A stretch of 64,000 bases of DNA, from NCBI RefSeq assembly GCF_003201195.1, contig NZ_QICQ01000013.1, positions 1 through 64,000 on the forward strand, written 5' to 3'. The translations under genes were made by a program, and so were the position numbers. Below the pieces are notes generated by a model. That model was given only the letters and a program-made list of their open reading frames with translations, was not told where the DNA came from and did no database searches. Each line of letters opens with the position of its first letter. The first letter of the stretch is position 1. Source of the stretch: Nitrosomonas eutropha. Lineage in GTDB: Bacteria > Pseudomonadota > Gammaproteobacteria > Burkholderiales > Nitrosomonadaceae. Positions 49,872 through 60,587 of this stretch are shown in pieces.

Positions 49872-49897
49872 CAACTGCTTTATGTAATCTCCTGATA

Positions 49898-49930
49898 GAT
49901 GGCCGTATTGCTTGCGGCCATCAATTTTTT
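49898..49930 (+). terminator. Rho-independent terminator of rpoH
   Basis: GATGGCCG (49898-49905) pairs with 49915-49922 across a 9-nt loop, followed by AATTTTTT. It overlaps the last codons of the convergent amidotransferase gene; the T-run serves the plus strand. Confidence 0.88.
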
Positions 49931-50634
49931 AATGCAGTTATCCATTTTTTGTACAGACGATCTGCAACTGATTGCAATGCAGTAATGCGCTCCTCCAGGT
50001 TCGTCTGAATTTCCTCACTACTACTGACGGCGGGATTTCCATGGTTACGCAACAGCTCATCAATATTCGCTTCGCACCATGCTTTGACCATCGCCGCTGT
50101 CATTTCAATGTGACACTGCATACCCAGATGGATGCCCAGTGCAAAAGCCTGATTAGGACAATAAGGGCTGGATAGCAGTCGTACAGCATTTGCCGGTATG
50201 CTGAAGGTTTCACCGTGCCAGTGAAAGGCGTCAAATTCTGAGAGATCGCTGCCAAACCAATCCTGTGCGATAGGTGTGCTTTCTTCAATATGCACTTGTC
50301 CCCAGCCAATTTCCTTAACTGGGTTACTTGTTACGATACCCCCGAGGGCGGTTGATAACAGTTGCCCACCCAGGCAATGGCCCAGCACCGGGATATCAAT
50401 GGCTACTGTCTGCCTGATGAGTGATAATACGAGGTTGATCCAGGGAAGATCATCATGCACGCTCATTGGCCCGCCCATTAATACCAAACCACTGTATCCC
50501 CTTGGATTATTCGGAGGAAGCATGCCTTTATCCAGGCAGATGAGCTGCCAGGGAATATGATGCTGATCAAGAAATGTGGCAAAATAGCCGGGCCCTTCAA
50601 GTGGGAAAAACCTGAGAATTGCGACGGGTTTCAT
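49921..50634 (-). CDS. class I glutamine amidotransferase
   Basis: 237-residue stand-alone GATase1 domain. The nucleophile is C87 in VLGHCLGGQL; H and E of the triad are in QCHIEM near residue 185 (the motif is HIE rather than the common HPE). FHWHGETFSIP and LVLMGGPMSVHDD are typical of the group of GMP synthase-like amidotransferases (YfeJ-like) that may act on small amides. The acceptor is unknown. It converges with rpoH. 50635-50895 upstream is non-coding. Confidence 0.88.
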   Translation of the reverse strand: MKPVAILRFFPLEGPGYFATFLDQHHIPWQLICLDKGMLPPNNPRGYSGLVLMGGPMSVHDDLPWINLVLSLIRQTVAIDIPVLGHCLGGQLLSTALGGIVTSNPVKEIGWGQVHIEESTPIAQDWFGSDLSEFDAFHWHGETFSIPANAVRLLSSPYCPNQAFALGIHLGMQCHIEMTAAMVKAWCEANIDELLRNHGNPAVSSSEEIQTNLEERITALQSVADRLYKKWITALKN

Positions 50635-50895
50635 TAATAATATCCTTCCTGGAATAAATGAACGGATTTCACTGTTCCCTTTCGGGTATTCTGTTTTGTT
50701 CAGTAGCGTGTGAATTGTACGGTTTTCCGGGTTTTTGCGGGTGGAAGCTTGTATTACGATCTGCCATGTGATAGCCGCTTCCTGTTGCCATATATTGGTA
50801 GTTTGTACTGCCTGATGACAGGGTTTTCAGGTCGCCGTCCGGGTATTCTGGGGTAATCTGATTTTTATTTCTTCTGCTTTGATATATCAATAGTA

Positions 50896-52290
50896 ATGGC
50901 TTTTAAAAACCATGATTTTAATGATCTGGTTCGATTGGAGCAGCTGCGGCATATTGAAACCGGTCAGGCGAAGACGCTTTCCTATGCGGGTGTTGCCAAT
51001 ATGGAATCGTATCCTGTTGCTGGTTTCAGTTACGCAGCTTTTCTGGAAAGACTTCTGAATCGTGCCCATCATCTGATTCACGATAATCACCTGGACGATA
51101 TTCTCCAACAGCCAGAGAAGCTGTTTGTGCGCGCGGGCAGAGTCATTCTGGTTCTGGCAACAATTCTTGGCGGACTGGCAGCGATTAATGCAACCGGTGA
51201 TTCTTCGACGCTGAATATTTATTGGCTGCTGGTTGTGTTACTCGGATTCAATTTTTTCTCGATGCTGCTGTGGAGTGCGGGGATTACGCTGGGTATTCAA
51301 GGGTTAAGTTCGGGTATTGCTGCACAATTGGCGCGCTGGTTGCCCTTCCTCCAGCTCAAGAAAAAGGAGAAGGATTCCATTGGCACGCTTGCTGCGCACG
51401 CCTGGTGGGAAACCTGTCTGTTCGGCAAGGTGGGTAAGTGGCGAATCAGCCTGCTGACTCACCAGTTTTGGATGATTTATCTGCTTGCAGGGATGGGAAC
51501 ACTAATCCTGTTGATGCTGGCAAAACAGTACGATTTTGTTTGGGGGACAACGTTGTTACCAGAAAACAGTCTGCCTGAACTTACCCGGCTTCTGGCTGCC
51601 CCCATGGAATTGATCGGCCTGGCCTCTCCTGACAGTCAGCAGATCGCAGCCAGCCGGATTGGGGCAGGCATGCAAGATGCTTCGATCAGAAACGCCTGGG
51701 CGAAATTTCTGGTGGGAGCGCTGATTGTTTATGGAGTGTTGCCTCGGATAATACTGGCTTTGTTCGCATTTTTAATGCTGAAATTATCGGAGTATCGTTA
51801 CAAGCTGGATTTATACCTGCCCTACTACGTCACGTTGCGGCAGAGCCTGATTGCAAATGAATTTATGGCGAGTGTGATCGATCGCGATCCGGGAGTCGCA
51901 CAAGAGCAGCCGGTGCAAGTTGCCCGCAAGGGGCACAATCGGCATTTGCCGGAGGAAGCATTGGTGATCGGCATTGAGCTGGATAATCACATCATCTGGC
52001 CGAAAGGAATGGTTTGCCAGGAAAATGTGGCAGATCAGGAAACGCTTATGCGGGCGGTAGAGATGATCAAGAAATCCAGATATTCCTTGCTCATTGGTGT
52101 GGCTGCGCATCGGCTGCCTGATCGCGGGGTGCAACGGATCATAAAAAAACTGACTGCATTGGCATCTGGCCAGATCTGGCTGGTTTTACTGCAAAATAAT
52201 GCTGCTATTCCAATTACGGAGTCACGTAAACAAGCCTGGTTCCGGTTGGCACAAGCCAGTACAATTCCAGCCGAACATGTTCTTTCCTGA
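50896..52290 (+). CDS. DUF2868 family membrane protein
   Basis: 464 residues with four to five hydrophobic segments: RVILVLATILGGLAAINAT, WLLVVLLGFNFFSMLLWSAGITL, WMIYLLAGMGTLILLMLA, and LVGALIVYGVLPRIILALFAFLML. Middle part soluble, with the C-terminal region (about 360-464) a soluble domain containing ALVIGIELDNHIIWP. This is the DUF2868 pattern. The stop codon overlaps the start of the downstream GTPase (TGATG), and the two families commonly occur together, so they probably form a membrane GTPase complex. Confidence 0.85.
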   Translation: MAFKNHDFNDLVRLEQLRHIETGQAKTLSYAGVANMESYPVAGFSYAAFLERLLNRAHHLIHDNHLDDILQQPEKLFVRAGRVILVLATILGGLAAINATGDSSTLNIYWLLVVLLGFNFFSMLLWSAGITLGIQGLSSGIAAQLARWLPFLQLKKKEKDSIGTLAAHAWWETCLFGKVGKWRISLLTHQFWMIYLLAGMGTLILLMLAKQYDFVWGTTLLPENSLPELTRLLAAPMELIGLASPDSQQIAASRIGAGMQDASIRNAWAKFLVGALIVYGVLPRIILALFAFLMLKLSEYRYKLDLYLPYYVTLRQSLIANEFMASVIDRDPGVAQEQPVQVARKGHNRHLPEEALVIGIELDNHIIWPKGMVCQENVADQETLMRAVEMIKKSRYSLLIGVAAHRLPDRGVQRIIKKLTALASGQIWLVLLQNNAAIPITESRKQAWFRLAQASTIPAEHVLS

Positions 52291-53720
52291 TGACGATCCA
52301 TTTTGATATGAAAGCAAGCGGGAGGGCTGTAGAACAAGACGCACCACTTCTGGAGATTGCTGTTGTTGGCCATACTAACACAGGAAAAACCTCACTGATT
52401 CGTACCTTGTTGCGCAGTACCAGCTTTGGTAAGGTTGAAGATGCTGCCGGCTCAACTCGGCATGTTGAACGGGCGACTATTTTTGCAGGCAGCGAAGCAG
52501 TGCTGAATCTGCATGACACACCCGGAATTGAGGATGTGTACGCACTGCAGGACGAGCTGCAAATAATCGCTTCCAGGAATAAACGTTTAACCCCGAATGA
52601 GCAGCTGGAGAAGTTTGTATTAACCACCTCCCTCAATGATCCACTGGAGCAGGAAGCCAAGGTTATTCGGCAGATATTGCGCAGCGATGTCCTGCTGTAT
52701 GTAATTGATGTGCGTGAGCCAGTACTTGAAAAATATCTCATCGAAATCGAGATACTTGGCAAAGCAATAAAACCCATCATTCCGATATTCAACTTTACTG
52801 CCGCGCATCGGGCCGAGCTTGATCTGTGGAGAAAGAAACTGGCGGCATTCAACATCTATGCCTCACTTGAGCTGGATACTGTTGCATTTGCTTTTGAGGC
52901 GGAAAAGCGTTTGTATCAGAAAATACAAAGCCTGTTGGAAATACACTACACCCGTCTGCAACGCCTGATTGACCACCGTGCACGAATATGGAACCAGCTT
53001 TGTATATCCGCCGCCAGACGGATTGCCGGATTGATCATTACCGCAGCCTGTTATCGGGAGCCAACCGATGATGATCGGAATTCAGTGGATACATCCTCGG
53101 CGGCGATAAGGTTGCAGGATTTTGTGCGTCAGGCAGAGCAAAATTGCCTGACCGACTTGCTGAAGATGTTTAATTTCACAGACAAGGATGTCGCTCTGCA
53201 AAAGATACCGGTACAAAACGGATATTGGCAGCTTGATCTGTTTGCCCCCGGCATACTAAAGGCTTATGGGCTGGATATTGGCAGTGCCGCGCTAAAAGGT
53301 GCGGCTGCCGGAGCTGGAATCGATTTGATGACCGGGGGATTGAGTCTTGGTACTGCCAGTATATTGGGCGCAATTGCAGGCACTGGCTGGTCTACATTCA
53401 GACGCTATGGTAAGGAGATTCAGGCAAAGTTTCAGGGGACTCGATGGTTGTGTGTAGATGACAACACGTTACAGTTACTGTATCTGCGTCAGCATCAGCT
53501 GCTGGACAAGCTGATGAACCGGGGCCATGCTGCTCGCCATATTGATCAGGTGGATCAACAACCGGAGCGTGGTGATCCACCTGATGGATGGCATGGAATT
53601 ATTAATATACTCAGACAAAACCCTGCCTGGAGCGGATTATTAAGCCTTCACAATCATGATGATCAGTATCGTTTGATTGAAAAAAATCTGGTTGATGCGC
53701 TATTAAACTCAAAGTTATAA
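52290..53720 (+). CDS. DUF3482 family GTPase partner of DUF2868
   Basis: 476-residue protein with an N-terminal Era/Obg-like GTPase domain: G1 GHTNTGKTS (27-35), G3 HDTPGIED (76-83), and the DVLLYVIDVREP and PIIPIFNFT segments corresponding to the G4 region (the NKxD motif is not standard: NFTAA). The rest is helical with a conserved region WQLDLFAPGILKAYGLDIG and a glycine-rich possibly membrane-interacting helix (GAAAGAGIDLMTGGLSLG). Likely works with the adjacent membrane protein. Confidence 0.85.
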   Translation: MTIHFDMKASGRAVEQDAPLLEIAVVGHTNTGKTSLIRTLLRSTSFGKVEDAAGSTRHVERATIFAGSEAVLNLHDTPGIEDVYALQDELQIIASRNKRLTPNEQLEKFVLTTSLNDPLEQEAKVIRQILRSDVLLYVIDVREPVLEKYLIEIEILGKAIKPIIPIFNFTAAHRAELDLWRKKLAAFNIYASLELDTVAFAFEAEKRLYQKIQSLLEIHYTRLQRLIDHRARIWNQLCISAARRIAGLIITAACYREPTDDDRNSVDTSSAAIRLQDFVRQAEQNCLTDLLKMFNFTDKDVALQKIPVQNGYWQLDLFAPGILKAYGLDIGSAALKGAAAGAGIDLMTGGLSLGTASILGAIAGTGWSTFRRYGKEIQAKFQGTRWLCVDDNTLQLLYLRQHQLLDKLMNRGHAARHIDQVDQQPERGDPPDGWHGIINILRQNPAWSGLLSLHNHDDQYRLIEKNLVDALLNSKL

Positions 53721-55697
53721 ATCCTGTTTTTGTTCAAGAGGATAAAATAAGTTTATTGCTTCGATCGGCTGCTTGGCTCCCGGTGGAGCATAAGCGCCGT
53801 ATTCTGACAGTTCTGTCGGCGAGATATAACCAACAACAGGTTCGAGGTCGGCCAGCCGCATTCCCTGTCTGATCAGATAGAGAATATAGGTCTGCCGCAG
53901 TGTTTCAGCAGAAATCCGGCTGGTTATCAGCAGATCGGCATCAATTTGCAGACAGGTCAGCAACGCTTCCAGATCTTCCCGACCCAACCGATTCCCGGTG
54001 GGATCAGTCAGGCAACAGCCATGTTTACTGTAGAGTGTAGCCAGGGCAGGGTGTAGAGGGATTGTTCTGGTGGATACATTTCTAATTGTGAGCAAGTTGT
54101 TTTCAAGATCAACGTCATCATTTTGCAGGTTTGCGATCTCATCAGGTGTCAGGCCGCTTAGCAGAAAGATAAGCAGCTGTTTTTCCTTGGCGTTTGCCGC
54201 GTGAAATAGTTCGTCAATTTGCCGGGGCGTGTATTCATCTATTTTGATGTGCTCTAGTGCCTGTATAGGTTCTCGAAGCAGATTGGTGGGCGTTGATGGC
54301 GGTATGCCAAGAGCGCTGCGAGGTAAATTACTCTGATTGTGAAGATGAATATCGGACAGGTGAATGGCTAGTTTTTCCTGTTCTTTGTGCATCAGAAATT
54401 CAAAAATCCAGATAGCAGCCAAGCCCATTAGCAAGGATAGCAGTGTCGCAATCATGGCATTCCATAAATAATCCGGCCTGATTGGGTGATGGGGTAAAAA
54501 AGCTCGTTCGATAATATCAACATAGGGATATCTCCCGGTGTGTTGCGCTTCAATCTGAGCCAGTCTTGATTGTGTGTCCCGATAGAGCTGCTCTAGCTCT
54601 TCCAGATCAGATTTCAATGCATCATGTTCGGTGAAGCGAGCAGTAAACTCGGCTGCTTTTTGTCTGTGCTGGTCCAGTTGCTCTTGTATTGAACGAGTAG
54701 CTTGTAGAGCAGCAGCATAGTTCTGTTCGGCTTCACTGATGACTACAGATTGCCCTTTATGGCGGATATGCTGAATTTCATCATCTAATACCCGCAATTT
54801 GTCCGGGATAACCTTGAGGGAAGGGGTTAAGGCCATATACTCGCGGGTATATTGCCGGTCAAGCTCTTCCAGTTGTTCCCGTAATTCCTGGGCGCGTTTT
54901 TCGAGTGCACTTAGCGTGCGGGTATCTTCAGTGGGTACGACAACCTGTCCTAGTTCAATCGACTTTCTGATAGCGTCGAGTCGTGCTTTTGCCTTGACTT
55001 CTTCTTCACTGGCTTTGTTCAACGAGTCGGTCAGGCCCTTGAGACGCGCTAGTGCTTCATTATCCTGCCGTTCGGTTGTAATAATTTTGTTATGTTTTCT
55101 AAACTGCTCAAGCTCAAGTCTTTTTTGTTCAATTTTTGCAGTTAGCGCAGCCAGTTCTTCCTGCATCATTTGTATTGTTGAGCCTTTGGATCGGGCAACT
55201 TCTTCTGCCCGTGCATCCAGATAGACATCAATCCAGGTATTGATCAGGCGTGGGAGCAGCGCAGGATCGCTTCCTTCGGCAACCATTTCGACTAGATTAG
55301 TATCGGTTATTGGCCGAACATCCAGCATGTCGCGAATGGTTGCGGGTGTCAGATCAATGCCTGCTTCAGTGTCACTTCCTTCGCGCAGACGGCTTGCTGT
55401 TTCAGTTAATAGCTCTGGGCCAAGGAGAACCTGCTTTTGAATGGTGACATGCTGAATATCTGCTTCCCTGCTTGCTTGATCAATCGCTGTTTTGGCGACT
55501 GTCAGCAAGGTGGCGTAACTCTGGTAAATCGCGGGTTGTAAAAAAACGGCACCGAGAGAAAGTAACAGGCAAGATAGAAAAACTACGGTAAAGATTAGCA
55601 GCCTGGTGGGCTTGAGTCGAGCAAGGCGATTTATGAAAGAGCGAGCCCTTTCTGCGATAGACATGGTGTTTTCCAGTTGAGGGCTCTCTGTTTTCAT
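53715..55697 (-). CDS. Wzz-type polysaccharide co-polymerase fused to a tyrosine-recombinase-like domain
   Basis: 660 residues in three parts. N-terminal Wzz/GumC domain: TM1 at about 34-56, a periplasmic region, and a long coiled coil (about 170-400), closed by TM2 at about 413-435 (PDYLWNAMIATLLSLLMGLA). Such proteins set polysaccharide chain length. Then a linker (440-480) and a C-terminal domain (about 485-640) not usual for Wzz: YTPRQIDELFHAA, LLIFLLSGLTPDEIANLQND, NNLLTIRN, RTIPLHPALATLYS, and AETLRQTYILYLIRQGMRLA followed by VVGYISPTELSEYGAY. This is the order of a phage-integrase catalytic domain, but the first catalytic Arg is replaced (SGLT for TGLR), HxLR is ETLR, and R-H is R-Q; a tyrosine remains near the end. 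So probably a non-catalytic recombinase fold. The 53715 end overlaps the GTPase gene by 6 nt. Confidence 0.8.
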   Translation of the reverse strand: MKTESPQLENTMSIAERARSFINRLARLKPTRLLIFTVVFLSCLLLSLGAVFLQPAIYQSYATLLTVAKTAIDQASREADIQHVTIQKQVLLGPELLTETASRLREGSDTEAGIDLTPATIRDMLDVRPITDTNLVEMVAEGSDPALLPRLINTWIDVYLDARAEEVARSKGSTIQMMQEELAALTAKIEQKRLELEQFRKHNKIITTERQDNEALARLKGLTDSLNKASEEEVKAKARLDAIRKSIELGQVVVPTEDTRTLSALEKRAQELREQLEELDRQYTREYMALTPSLKVIPDKLRVLDDEIQHIRHKGQSVVISEAEQNYAAALQATRSIQEQLDQHRQKAAEFTARFTEHDALKSDLEELEQLYRDTQSRLAQIEAQHTGRYPYVDIIERAFLPHHPIRPDYLWNAMIATLLSLLMGLAAIWIFEFLMHKEQEKLAIHLSDIHLHNQSNLPRSALGIPPSTPTNLLREPIQALEHIKIDEYTPRQIDELFHAANAKEKQLLIFLLSGLTPDEIANLQNDDVDLENNLLTIRNVSTRTIPLHPALATLYSKHGCCLTDPTGNRLGREDLEALLTCLQIDADLLITSRISAETLRQTYILYLIRQGMRLADLEPVVGYISPTELSEYGAYAPPGAKQPIEAINLFYPLEQKQDL

Positions 55698-55919
55698 AAT
55701 TTTTTCAGCATCAAAAGTTAGATTCGGAGATAAACCGAAATCAGAGATAAACCTTTAATCGTAGTCTTCAATTTTTTTCGTTAAATATACATGAGGTGCT
55801 GAGTATACGATCTGAAAACGACTACTTACCAGCATCTTTCCCTAGATCGTAGTTGTTATTACTGTAAGGCACAGTACTTTAATTCACAATAGCTGATTGA
55901 ATAAGGTATTTCGAAAATA

Positions 55920-58721
55920 CTAACCGCTGTTTCTTAACCCGGTGGCCACGCCGTTGATGGTCAGATGAATTGCACGCCGGATCGCATCATCATCATCCCC
56001 TGAGCGATAGCGGCGAAGGAGTTCGACCTGAAGATGATTCATCGGATCGATATAGGGCGTGCGGATCCGGATGCTGCGCGCCAGCGTGGGATTGTCCTGT
56101 AGAAGTTCGGTATGCCCGGTGATGGCAAACAGCCATTTCACACAAAGTTCCCATTCTGTCCGGATGGCAGTGAAAACATACTGGCGTAATTCAGAATCAG
56201 TAACCAGTTCTGCGTAGCGTGAGGCAATGCCCAGATCACTCTTGGCCAACACCATATCCATATTGGAAAGCAAGGTTTGAAAGAATGGCCAGGTTCGGTA
56301 CATTTTTTGCATCTGTATTAATACGTCCTGCGTATTTCCGGCCTGTTGCACAAAATTCTCGACAGCGGTACCGAATCCATACCAGCCAGGAATCATAGTG
56401 CGGTTCAGGCTCCAGCTGAAAACCCAGGGGATGGTACGCAGATCCTCTATTTTATTGGAAGGTTTACGTGAAGTCGGGCGGCTGCCGATATGCAAGCCGG
56501 CAATTTCACGGATGGGTGTGGATTCCTGAAAAAACTGTGTGAAATTAGGTGTTTTATAGACCAGGTCGCGATAGGCTGCATATGCGCTGGCAGACAGTTC
56601 TTCCATAATCTGATAGCACTGTGGTGTGTGGCAGTGGATAGCATCACGATCAAGCAAGGTGGATTCAATGGTGGCAGCCACTAGCGTTTCAAGATTACGC
56701 CGCCCGATTTCAGGATCTGTATATTTGCTGGCAATGACTTCTCCCTGCTCGGTCAATCTGATCTGGCCGTTGACGCTGCCAGGAGGCTGTGCAAGTATTC
56801 CTTGATAGCTGGGACCGCCGCCGCGTCCCACCGTGCCACCGCGCCCATGAAATAGGCGCAGCCGTACTCCATGACGGTTAAATACCTTGGTGAGTTCGAT
56901 TTCGGCTTTGTGTATTTCCCAGTTGGAGGTAACAAATCCGCCATCCTTGTTGCTGTCTGAATAACCCAGCATAACTTCTTGCAAGTTACTCCTGGATCGC
57001 AACATTTTACGATACTCGGGCAGTGAAAACAGTTCTTCCATGACATTGGCGCAACCGCGCAGATCATCGATTGTTTCAAACAACGGGATGATGTTTACAG
57101 TCGATCGTGCAGCTTCGCCAAACTGTAGTAGCCCGGCTTCTTTCAGCAACAATGCTGCTTCTAGTATGTGGATGACCCCGGTTGCCATGGAAATAATATA
57201 GTTAGGCAGCGCGACATGGCCAAAGCGACGCTGGATTTCGGCGGCCATTCTCAAGATTCGCAACTCACCCTGTGTGATATCAGAATAATCAGACAAGGAT
57301 GAGACCAGTGGATGTGAACGCTTGAGTTCGGCCAGAAGCCATTCAGCACGTTCCGCTCGAGTCAAATCAGGATAGTTGCGGTTGTCCTGAGCGTTTTTTT
57401 CATATAATTCAGACACAACCTGTTCGTGGATTTTGCTGTGCTGACGCATATCCAGTGATGCGAGGTGAAATCCAAATACATCTACCGCACGGCGCAGGTC
57501 TCGTATGGCACCTTGAGCCAGCTTGTTTGATTGGTGTTGTTTCAAGGAACGAATAACGATATCAAGATCATGTACGAACTCGGCGCTGTCAGCATACGGT
57601 TCTGCCGTATTTTCCTGGTATTGCCGGCCAACGTGAGGGCTTAAGTACCTGCTGGTTGCAATCAAACGCGTGTGCATGCCGAGAAAGACGCGCCGATACG
57701 GTTCATCGATCCTGCTGGCTGGCAAGCCGGGCGCAGTCGAAGCCAGCCCCTCCAACTCGCTGGTTACTTTGATCAGGCGTTCAGTCAGACTCATGGCCTG
57801 GCCGATTTTTTCTACTTCCTCAATATAATAATCAAGTATCAATGCGGAATGCCGTTCGGCGGCATGTAACATAATTTGGTGGGTGACAAAGGGATTTCCA
57901 TCTCGATCTCCCCCAATCCAGCTGCCAATCCGTAAAAATGAGGCAATACATGGCGCCGCCTTGTCCATGTGACGCTCCAGAATATCTTCAATCTTGGCGT
58001 AGATATAAGGAATCTGCTTGAGAAAGGTGTAGTGGTAATAGATCAGGCCGTTTTCAATTTCGTCTTGTACTGTCAGCCTGACTGAGCGCAGCACCCGGGT
58101 TTGCCACAGTGTTTGGATAGCGGAACGTAAATCTTCTTCATTGTGGCGCAGTTCATTGGGAGTGAGTTGGGTGCGATCCCGTTCCTTGAGCAGACGTTGT
58201 ATCTTTAGTTGATAATCCAGAATGCTGCGCCGCTGTACTTCAGTAGGGTGAGCTGTTAATACTGGGGAGATGAGTGCCTCGGCAAAGAAATTCTCCAGTT
58301 GTTGCGTATTAATTCCTTTTGCCACCACACGTTCTAGAGCTAACGTAACGCTGCCATCCTGGGGCGGTGAGCCTGCACGCAAATGAGCGCGGCGACGGCG
58401 GTTATGATGTAGATCTTCGGCGATGTTCGAAAGTAGCGAAAAATAGCTGAATGCCCGGACAACAGCTGTAGTTTCCTTGTGGCTGAGATGATTGAGTATG
58501 GTGTCCAGCTCTTTTCCTGCCTCTTCATCCTGTTCGCGGCGAAAGCGCACAGCAGTCTGACGAATGGTTTCTACCAGATCAAACATTGGCTCTCCTTCCA
58601 GCTCTCGTATCGTGTCGCCCAGCATGCGCCCCAGCAAGCGAATGTCTTCCCGTAGTGGATGGTCTTTTTCGAGGGATGTGTCTTTTTCGGGAACAATATT
58701 TGCTAGGGTATTCAAACTCAT
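55920..58721 (-). CDS. ppc: phosphoenolpyruvate carboxylase
   Basis: 933-residue anaplerotic enzyme making oxaloacetate from PEP and bicarbonate. Catalytic His in [73 protein letters not shown], and the conserved C-terminus [11 protein letters not shown]. Start ATG 58721 is set by AGGAGA nine nt upstream. It is divergent from hemC, sharing the 58722-58844 promoter region, an arrangement common in betaproteobacteria. Provides C4 acids, important for an autotroph. Confidence 0.97.
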   Translation of the reverse strand: MSLNTLANIVPEKDTSLEKDHPLREDIRLLGRMLGDTIRELEGEPMFDLVETIRQTAVRFRREQDEEAGKELDTILNHLSHKETTAVVRAFSYFSLLSNIAEDLHHNRRRRAHLRAGSPPQDGSVTLALERVVAKGINTQQLENFFAEALISPVLTAHPTEVQRRSILDYQLKIQRLLKERDRTQLTPNELRHNEEDLRSAIQTLWQTRVLRSVRLTVQDEIENGLIYYHYTFLKQIPYIYAKIEDILERHMDKAAPCIASFLRIGSWIGGDRDGNPFVTHQIMLHAAERHSALILDYYIEEVEKIGQAMSLTERLIKVTSELEGLASTAPGLPASRIDEPYRRVFLGMHTRLIATSRYLSPHVGRQYQENTAEPYADSAEFVHDLDIVIRSLKQHQSNKLAQGAIRDLRRAVDVFGFHLASLDMRQHSKIHEQVVSELYEKNAQDNRNYPDLTRAERAEWLLAELKRSHPLVSSLSDYSDITQGELRILRMAAEIQRRFGHVALPNYIISMATGVIHILEAALLLKEAGLLQFGEAARSTVNIIPLFETIDDLRGCANVMEELFSLPEYRKMLRSRSNLQEVMLGYSDSNKDGGFVTSNWEIHKAEIELTKVFNRHGVRLRLFHGRGGTVGRGGGPSYQGILAQPPGSVNGQIRLTEQGEVIASKYTDPEIGRRNLETLVAATIESTLLDRDAIHCHTPQCYQIMEELSASAYAAYRDLVYKTPNFTQFFQESTPIREIAGLHIGSRPTSRKPSNKIEDLRTIPWVFSWSLNRTMIPGWYGFGTAVENFVQQAGNTQDVLIQMQKMYRTWPFFQTLLSNMDMVLAKSDLGIASRYAELVTDSELRQYVFTAIRTEWELCVKWLFAITGHTELLQDNPTLARSIRIRTPYIDPMNHLQVELLRRYRSGDDDDAIRRAIHLTINGVATGLRNSG

Positions 58722-58844
58722 TGTTGTGTGTCTCCTGTAATCATGGGCTCGGGTCACCGGGATAAAATGCAGTTATTTGCCATCATCCGGACCGGGGTCG
58801 CCCGTGCTAGAATGGCGGCATTGCTTCAAAATCAGATTCTTATT

Positions 58845-59771
58845 ATGTCTAGTCCTGAAAAAATTGTTATTGCGTCACGCGAGAGCCAGCTTGCTTTATG
58901 GCAGGCAAATTTCATTCGAAGTCGTCTGCTTGAATTATACCCGCAAACTGATATCACCATACTTGGCATGACGACTAAGGGAGATCAGATTCTGGATGTT
59001 TCCTTGTCAAAAATTGGTGGCAAGGGGCTTTTTATCAAAGAGCTTGAACTGGCTCTGGAAGACGGCCGTGCGGACATCGCAGTACATTCTATGAAAGATG
59101 TGCCGATGATTGTTCCGTCTGGATTCAGGCTGGCCGCCATCACAGAACGGGAAGATCCGCGTGATGCATTTGTTTCCAATGATTTTACCAGCCTGGAAGA
59201 ATTGCCCACCGGAAGCGTGGTAGGGACTTCCAGTTTGCGGCGAGAATCCCAGTTACGGGCGCGCTTCCCGCATCTGCAAGTGCGTCCGTTGCGTGGTAAC
59301 GTGCAAACGCGACTGCGAAAGCTCGACGAGGGGGAATACAGTGCAATCATTCTGGCTGCAGCTGGACTGAAACGGCTGGAGCTGGGATATCGCATCAGCA
59401 TGCTGATACCACCCGAGCTGAGTCTTCCGGCGGTTGGACAGGGTGCGTTGGGTATCGAGTGTCGCGATAATGATCCTGATATGGTGGAATGGATGAAGCC
59501 GCTACACCATGCCACAACTGCTTATTGTGTGGAGGCAGAGCGTGCTATGAGCCGTGTGTTGGGGGGCAGCTGCCAAGTACCGCTGGGTGGCTTTGCTGAA
59601 ATTTTTGAAGGGGTATTGACGCTGCGTGGTTTTGTGGCCACCCCTGACGGATCAAAAATAATCGCAGATAAATTATGTGGCAAGCCGGAATCAGGAGAAC
59701 GGGTGGGCGAGCAACTGGCGCAAAACCTGAAAACGCACGGTGCGGAAGAGATTCTTGCCGCCCTGGCCTGA
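58845..59771 (+). CDS. hemC: hydroxymethylbilane synthase (porphobilinogen deaminase)
   Basis: 308 residues; polymerises four porphobilinogens. The dipyrromethane cofactor attaches to C243 in [13 protein letters not shown]85 in HSMKDVP is catalytic; [10 protein letters not shown] and [13 protein letters not shown] bind the substrate. Start ATG 58845 gives [20 protein letters not shown]; an upstream in-frame extension to 58728 is not conserved-looking. First gene of hemCDXY. Confidence 0.97.
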   Translation: MSSPEKIVIASRESQLALWQANFIRSRLLELYPQTDITILGMTTKGDQILDVSLSKIGGKGLFIKELELALEDGRADIAVHSMKDVPMIVPSGFRLAAITEREDPRDAFVSNDFTSLEELPTGSVVGTSSLRRESQLRARFPHLQVRPLRGNVQTRLRKLDEGEYSAIILAAAGLKRLELGYRISMLIPPELSLPAVGQGALGIECRDNDPDMVEWMKPLHHATTAYCVEAERAMSRVLGGSCQVPLGGFAEIFEGVLTLRGFVATPDGSKIIADKLCGKPESGERVGEQLAQNLKTHGAEEILAALA

Positions 59772-59790
59772 GATGTGATCGGGGCAGATA

Positions 59791-60573
59791 TTGGCACTTG
59801 ATCGGTTAGCCGGTAAAAGTATTCTGATTACCCGCCCTTTGCATCAGGCGGGTAATCTGGCTGCACGAATCAAGGGGTTGGGCGGAGAGCCATGGTTGTT
59901 CCCCGTGCTGGAGATTTCTGATAGCGAAAACAAGCAGCCGTTACTGGATATGATTGCGCGGCTTGATGATTTTGATCTGGCTGTTTTTGTCAGCCCGAAT
60001 GCGGTGGAAAGAGTTATGCCGCTGGTTCATGCAGAGCGCCGCTGGCCTGAGCATGTACGTGTTGCAACCGTGGGAAAGGGGAGTGCCCGGGCGCTCGAAC
60101 ACCATGGTATTCCCGCTGTCATTGTTCCAGAAGATGGTTCTGATAGCGAAGCCTTGTTGCGCGTGCCACAACTGCAGATCATGCAGGGTAAGCGCATCAT
60201 AATTTTTCGCGGTAATGGCGGGCGGAAATTGCTTGGGGATACGCTACGTGATCGTGGCGCCAGTGTTGACTATGTTGAATGCTATCGTCGCCACCGGCCG
60301 GAGGTTGATCCCTTGCCGTTGCTGAAGTACTGGCATGATAACGGGATCCAGGCAGTAGTCATCAGCAGCAGCGAAGGTCTGGATAATTTATTTGACATGA
60401 TCGGTAAAACAGGCCAACAATTGCTCAGAGCTACCGCCGTGTTTACGGCACATGACCGGATTGAGTGCAAGGCAAGAGAGCTGGGTATCAGGAAGATATA
60501 CCGCACTCCTCTCGGAGATGAAGGGACTGTGCAAGGTTTGTTGGAGTACTTCGAAAAAATACAGTCACACTGA
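59791..60573 (+). CDS. hemD: uroporphyrinogen-III synthase
   Basis: 260-residue cyclase that closes hydroxymethylbilane with ring-D inversion. Sequence is poorly conserved in general, but ILITRPLHQAGNLAARIKGLG, FVSPNAVERVM, ATVGKGSARALEHHG and VECYRRHRPEVD fit the family, with VVISSSEGLDNLFD in the second domain. The start is a TTG at 59791 with GGGGCAG upstream; no ATG fits. 19 nt after hemC. Product feeds both heme and the siroheme synthase at 16.6 kb. Confidence 0.9.
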   Translation: MALDRLAGKSILITRPLHQAGNLAARIKGLGGEPWLFPVLEISDSENKQPLLDMIARLDDFDLAVFVSPNAVERVMPLVHAERRWPEHVRVATVGKGSARALEHHGIPAVIVPEDGSDSEALLRVPQLQIMQGKRIIIFRGNGGRKLLGDTLRDRGASVDYVECYRRHRPEVDPLPLLKYWHDNGIQAVVISSSEGLDNLFDMIGKTGQQLLRATAVFTAHDRIECKARELGIRKIYRTPLGDEGTVQGLLEYFEKIQSH

Positions 60574-60587
60574 TAGCATCCGATCAT

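Noticed and set aside
50669-50890. 73-residue minus-strand frame upstream of the DUF2868 gene
   Set aside because: Low complexity, no ribosome site, occupies the promoter region of the divergent gene.
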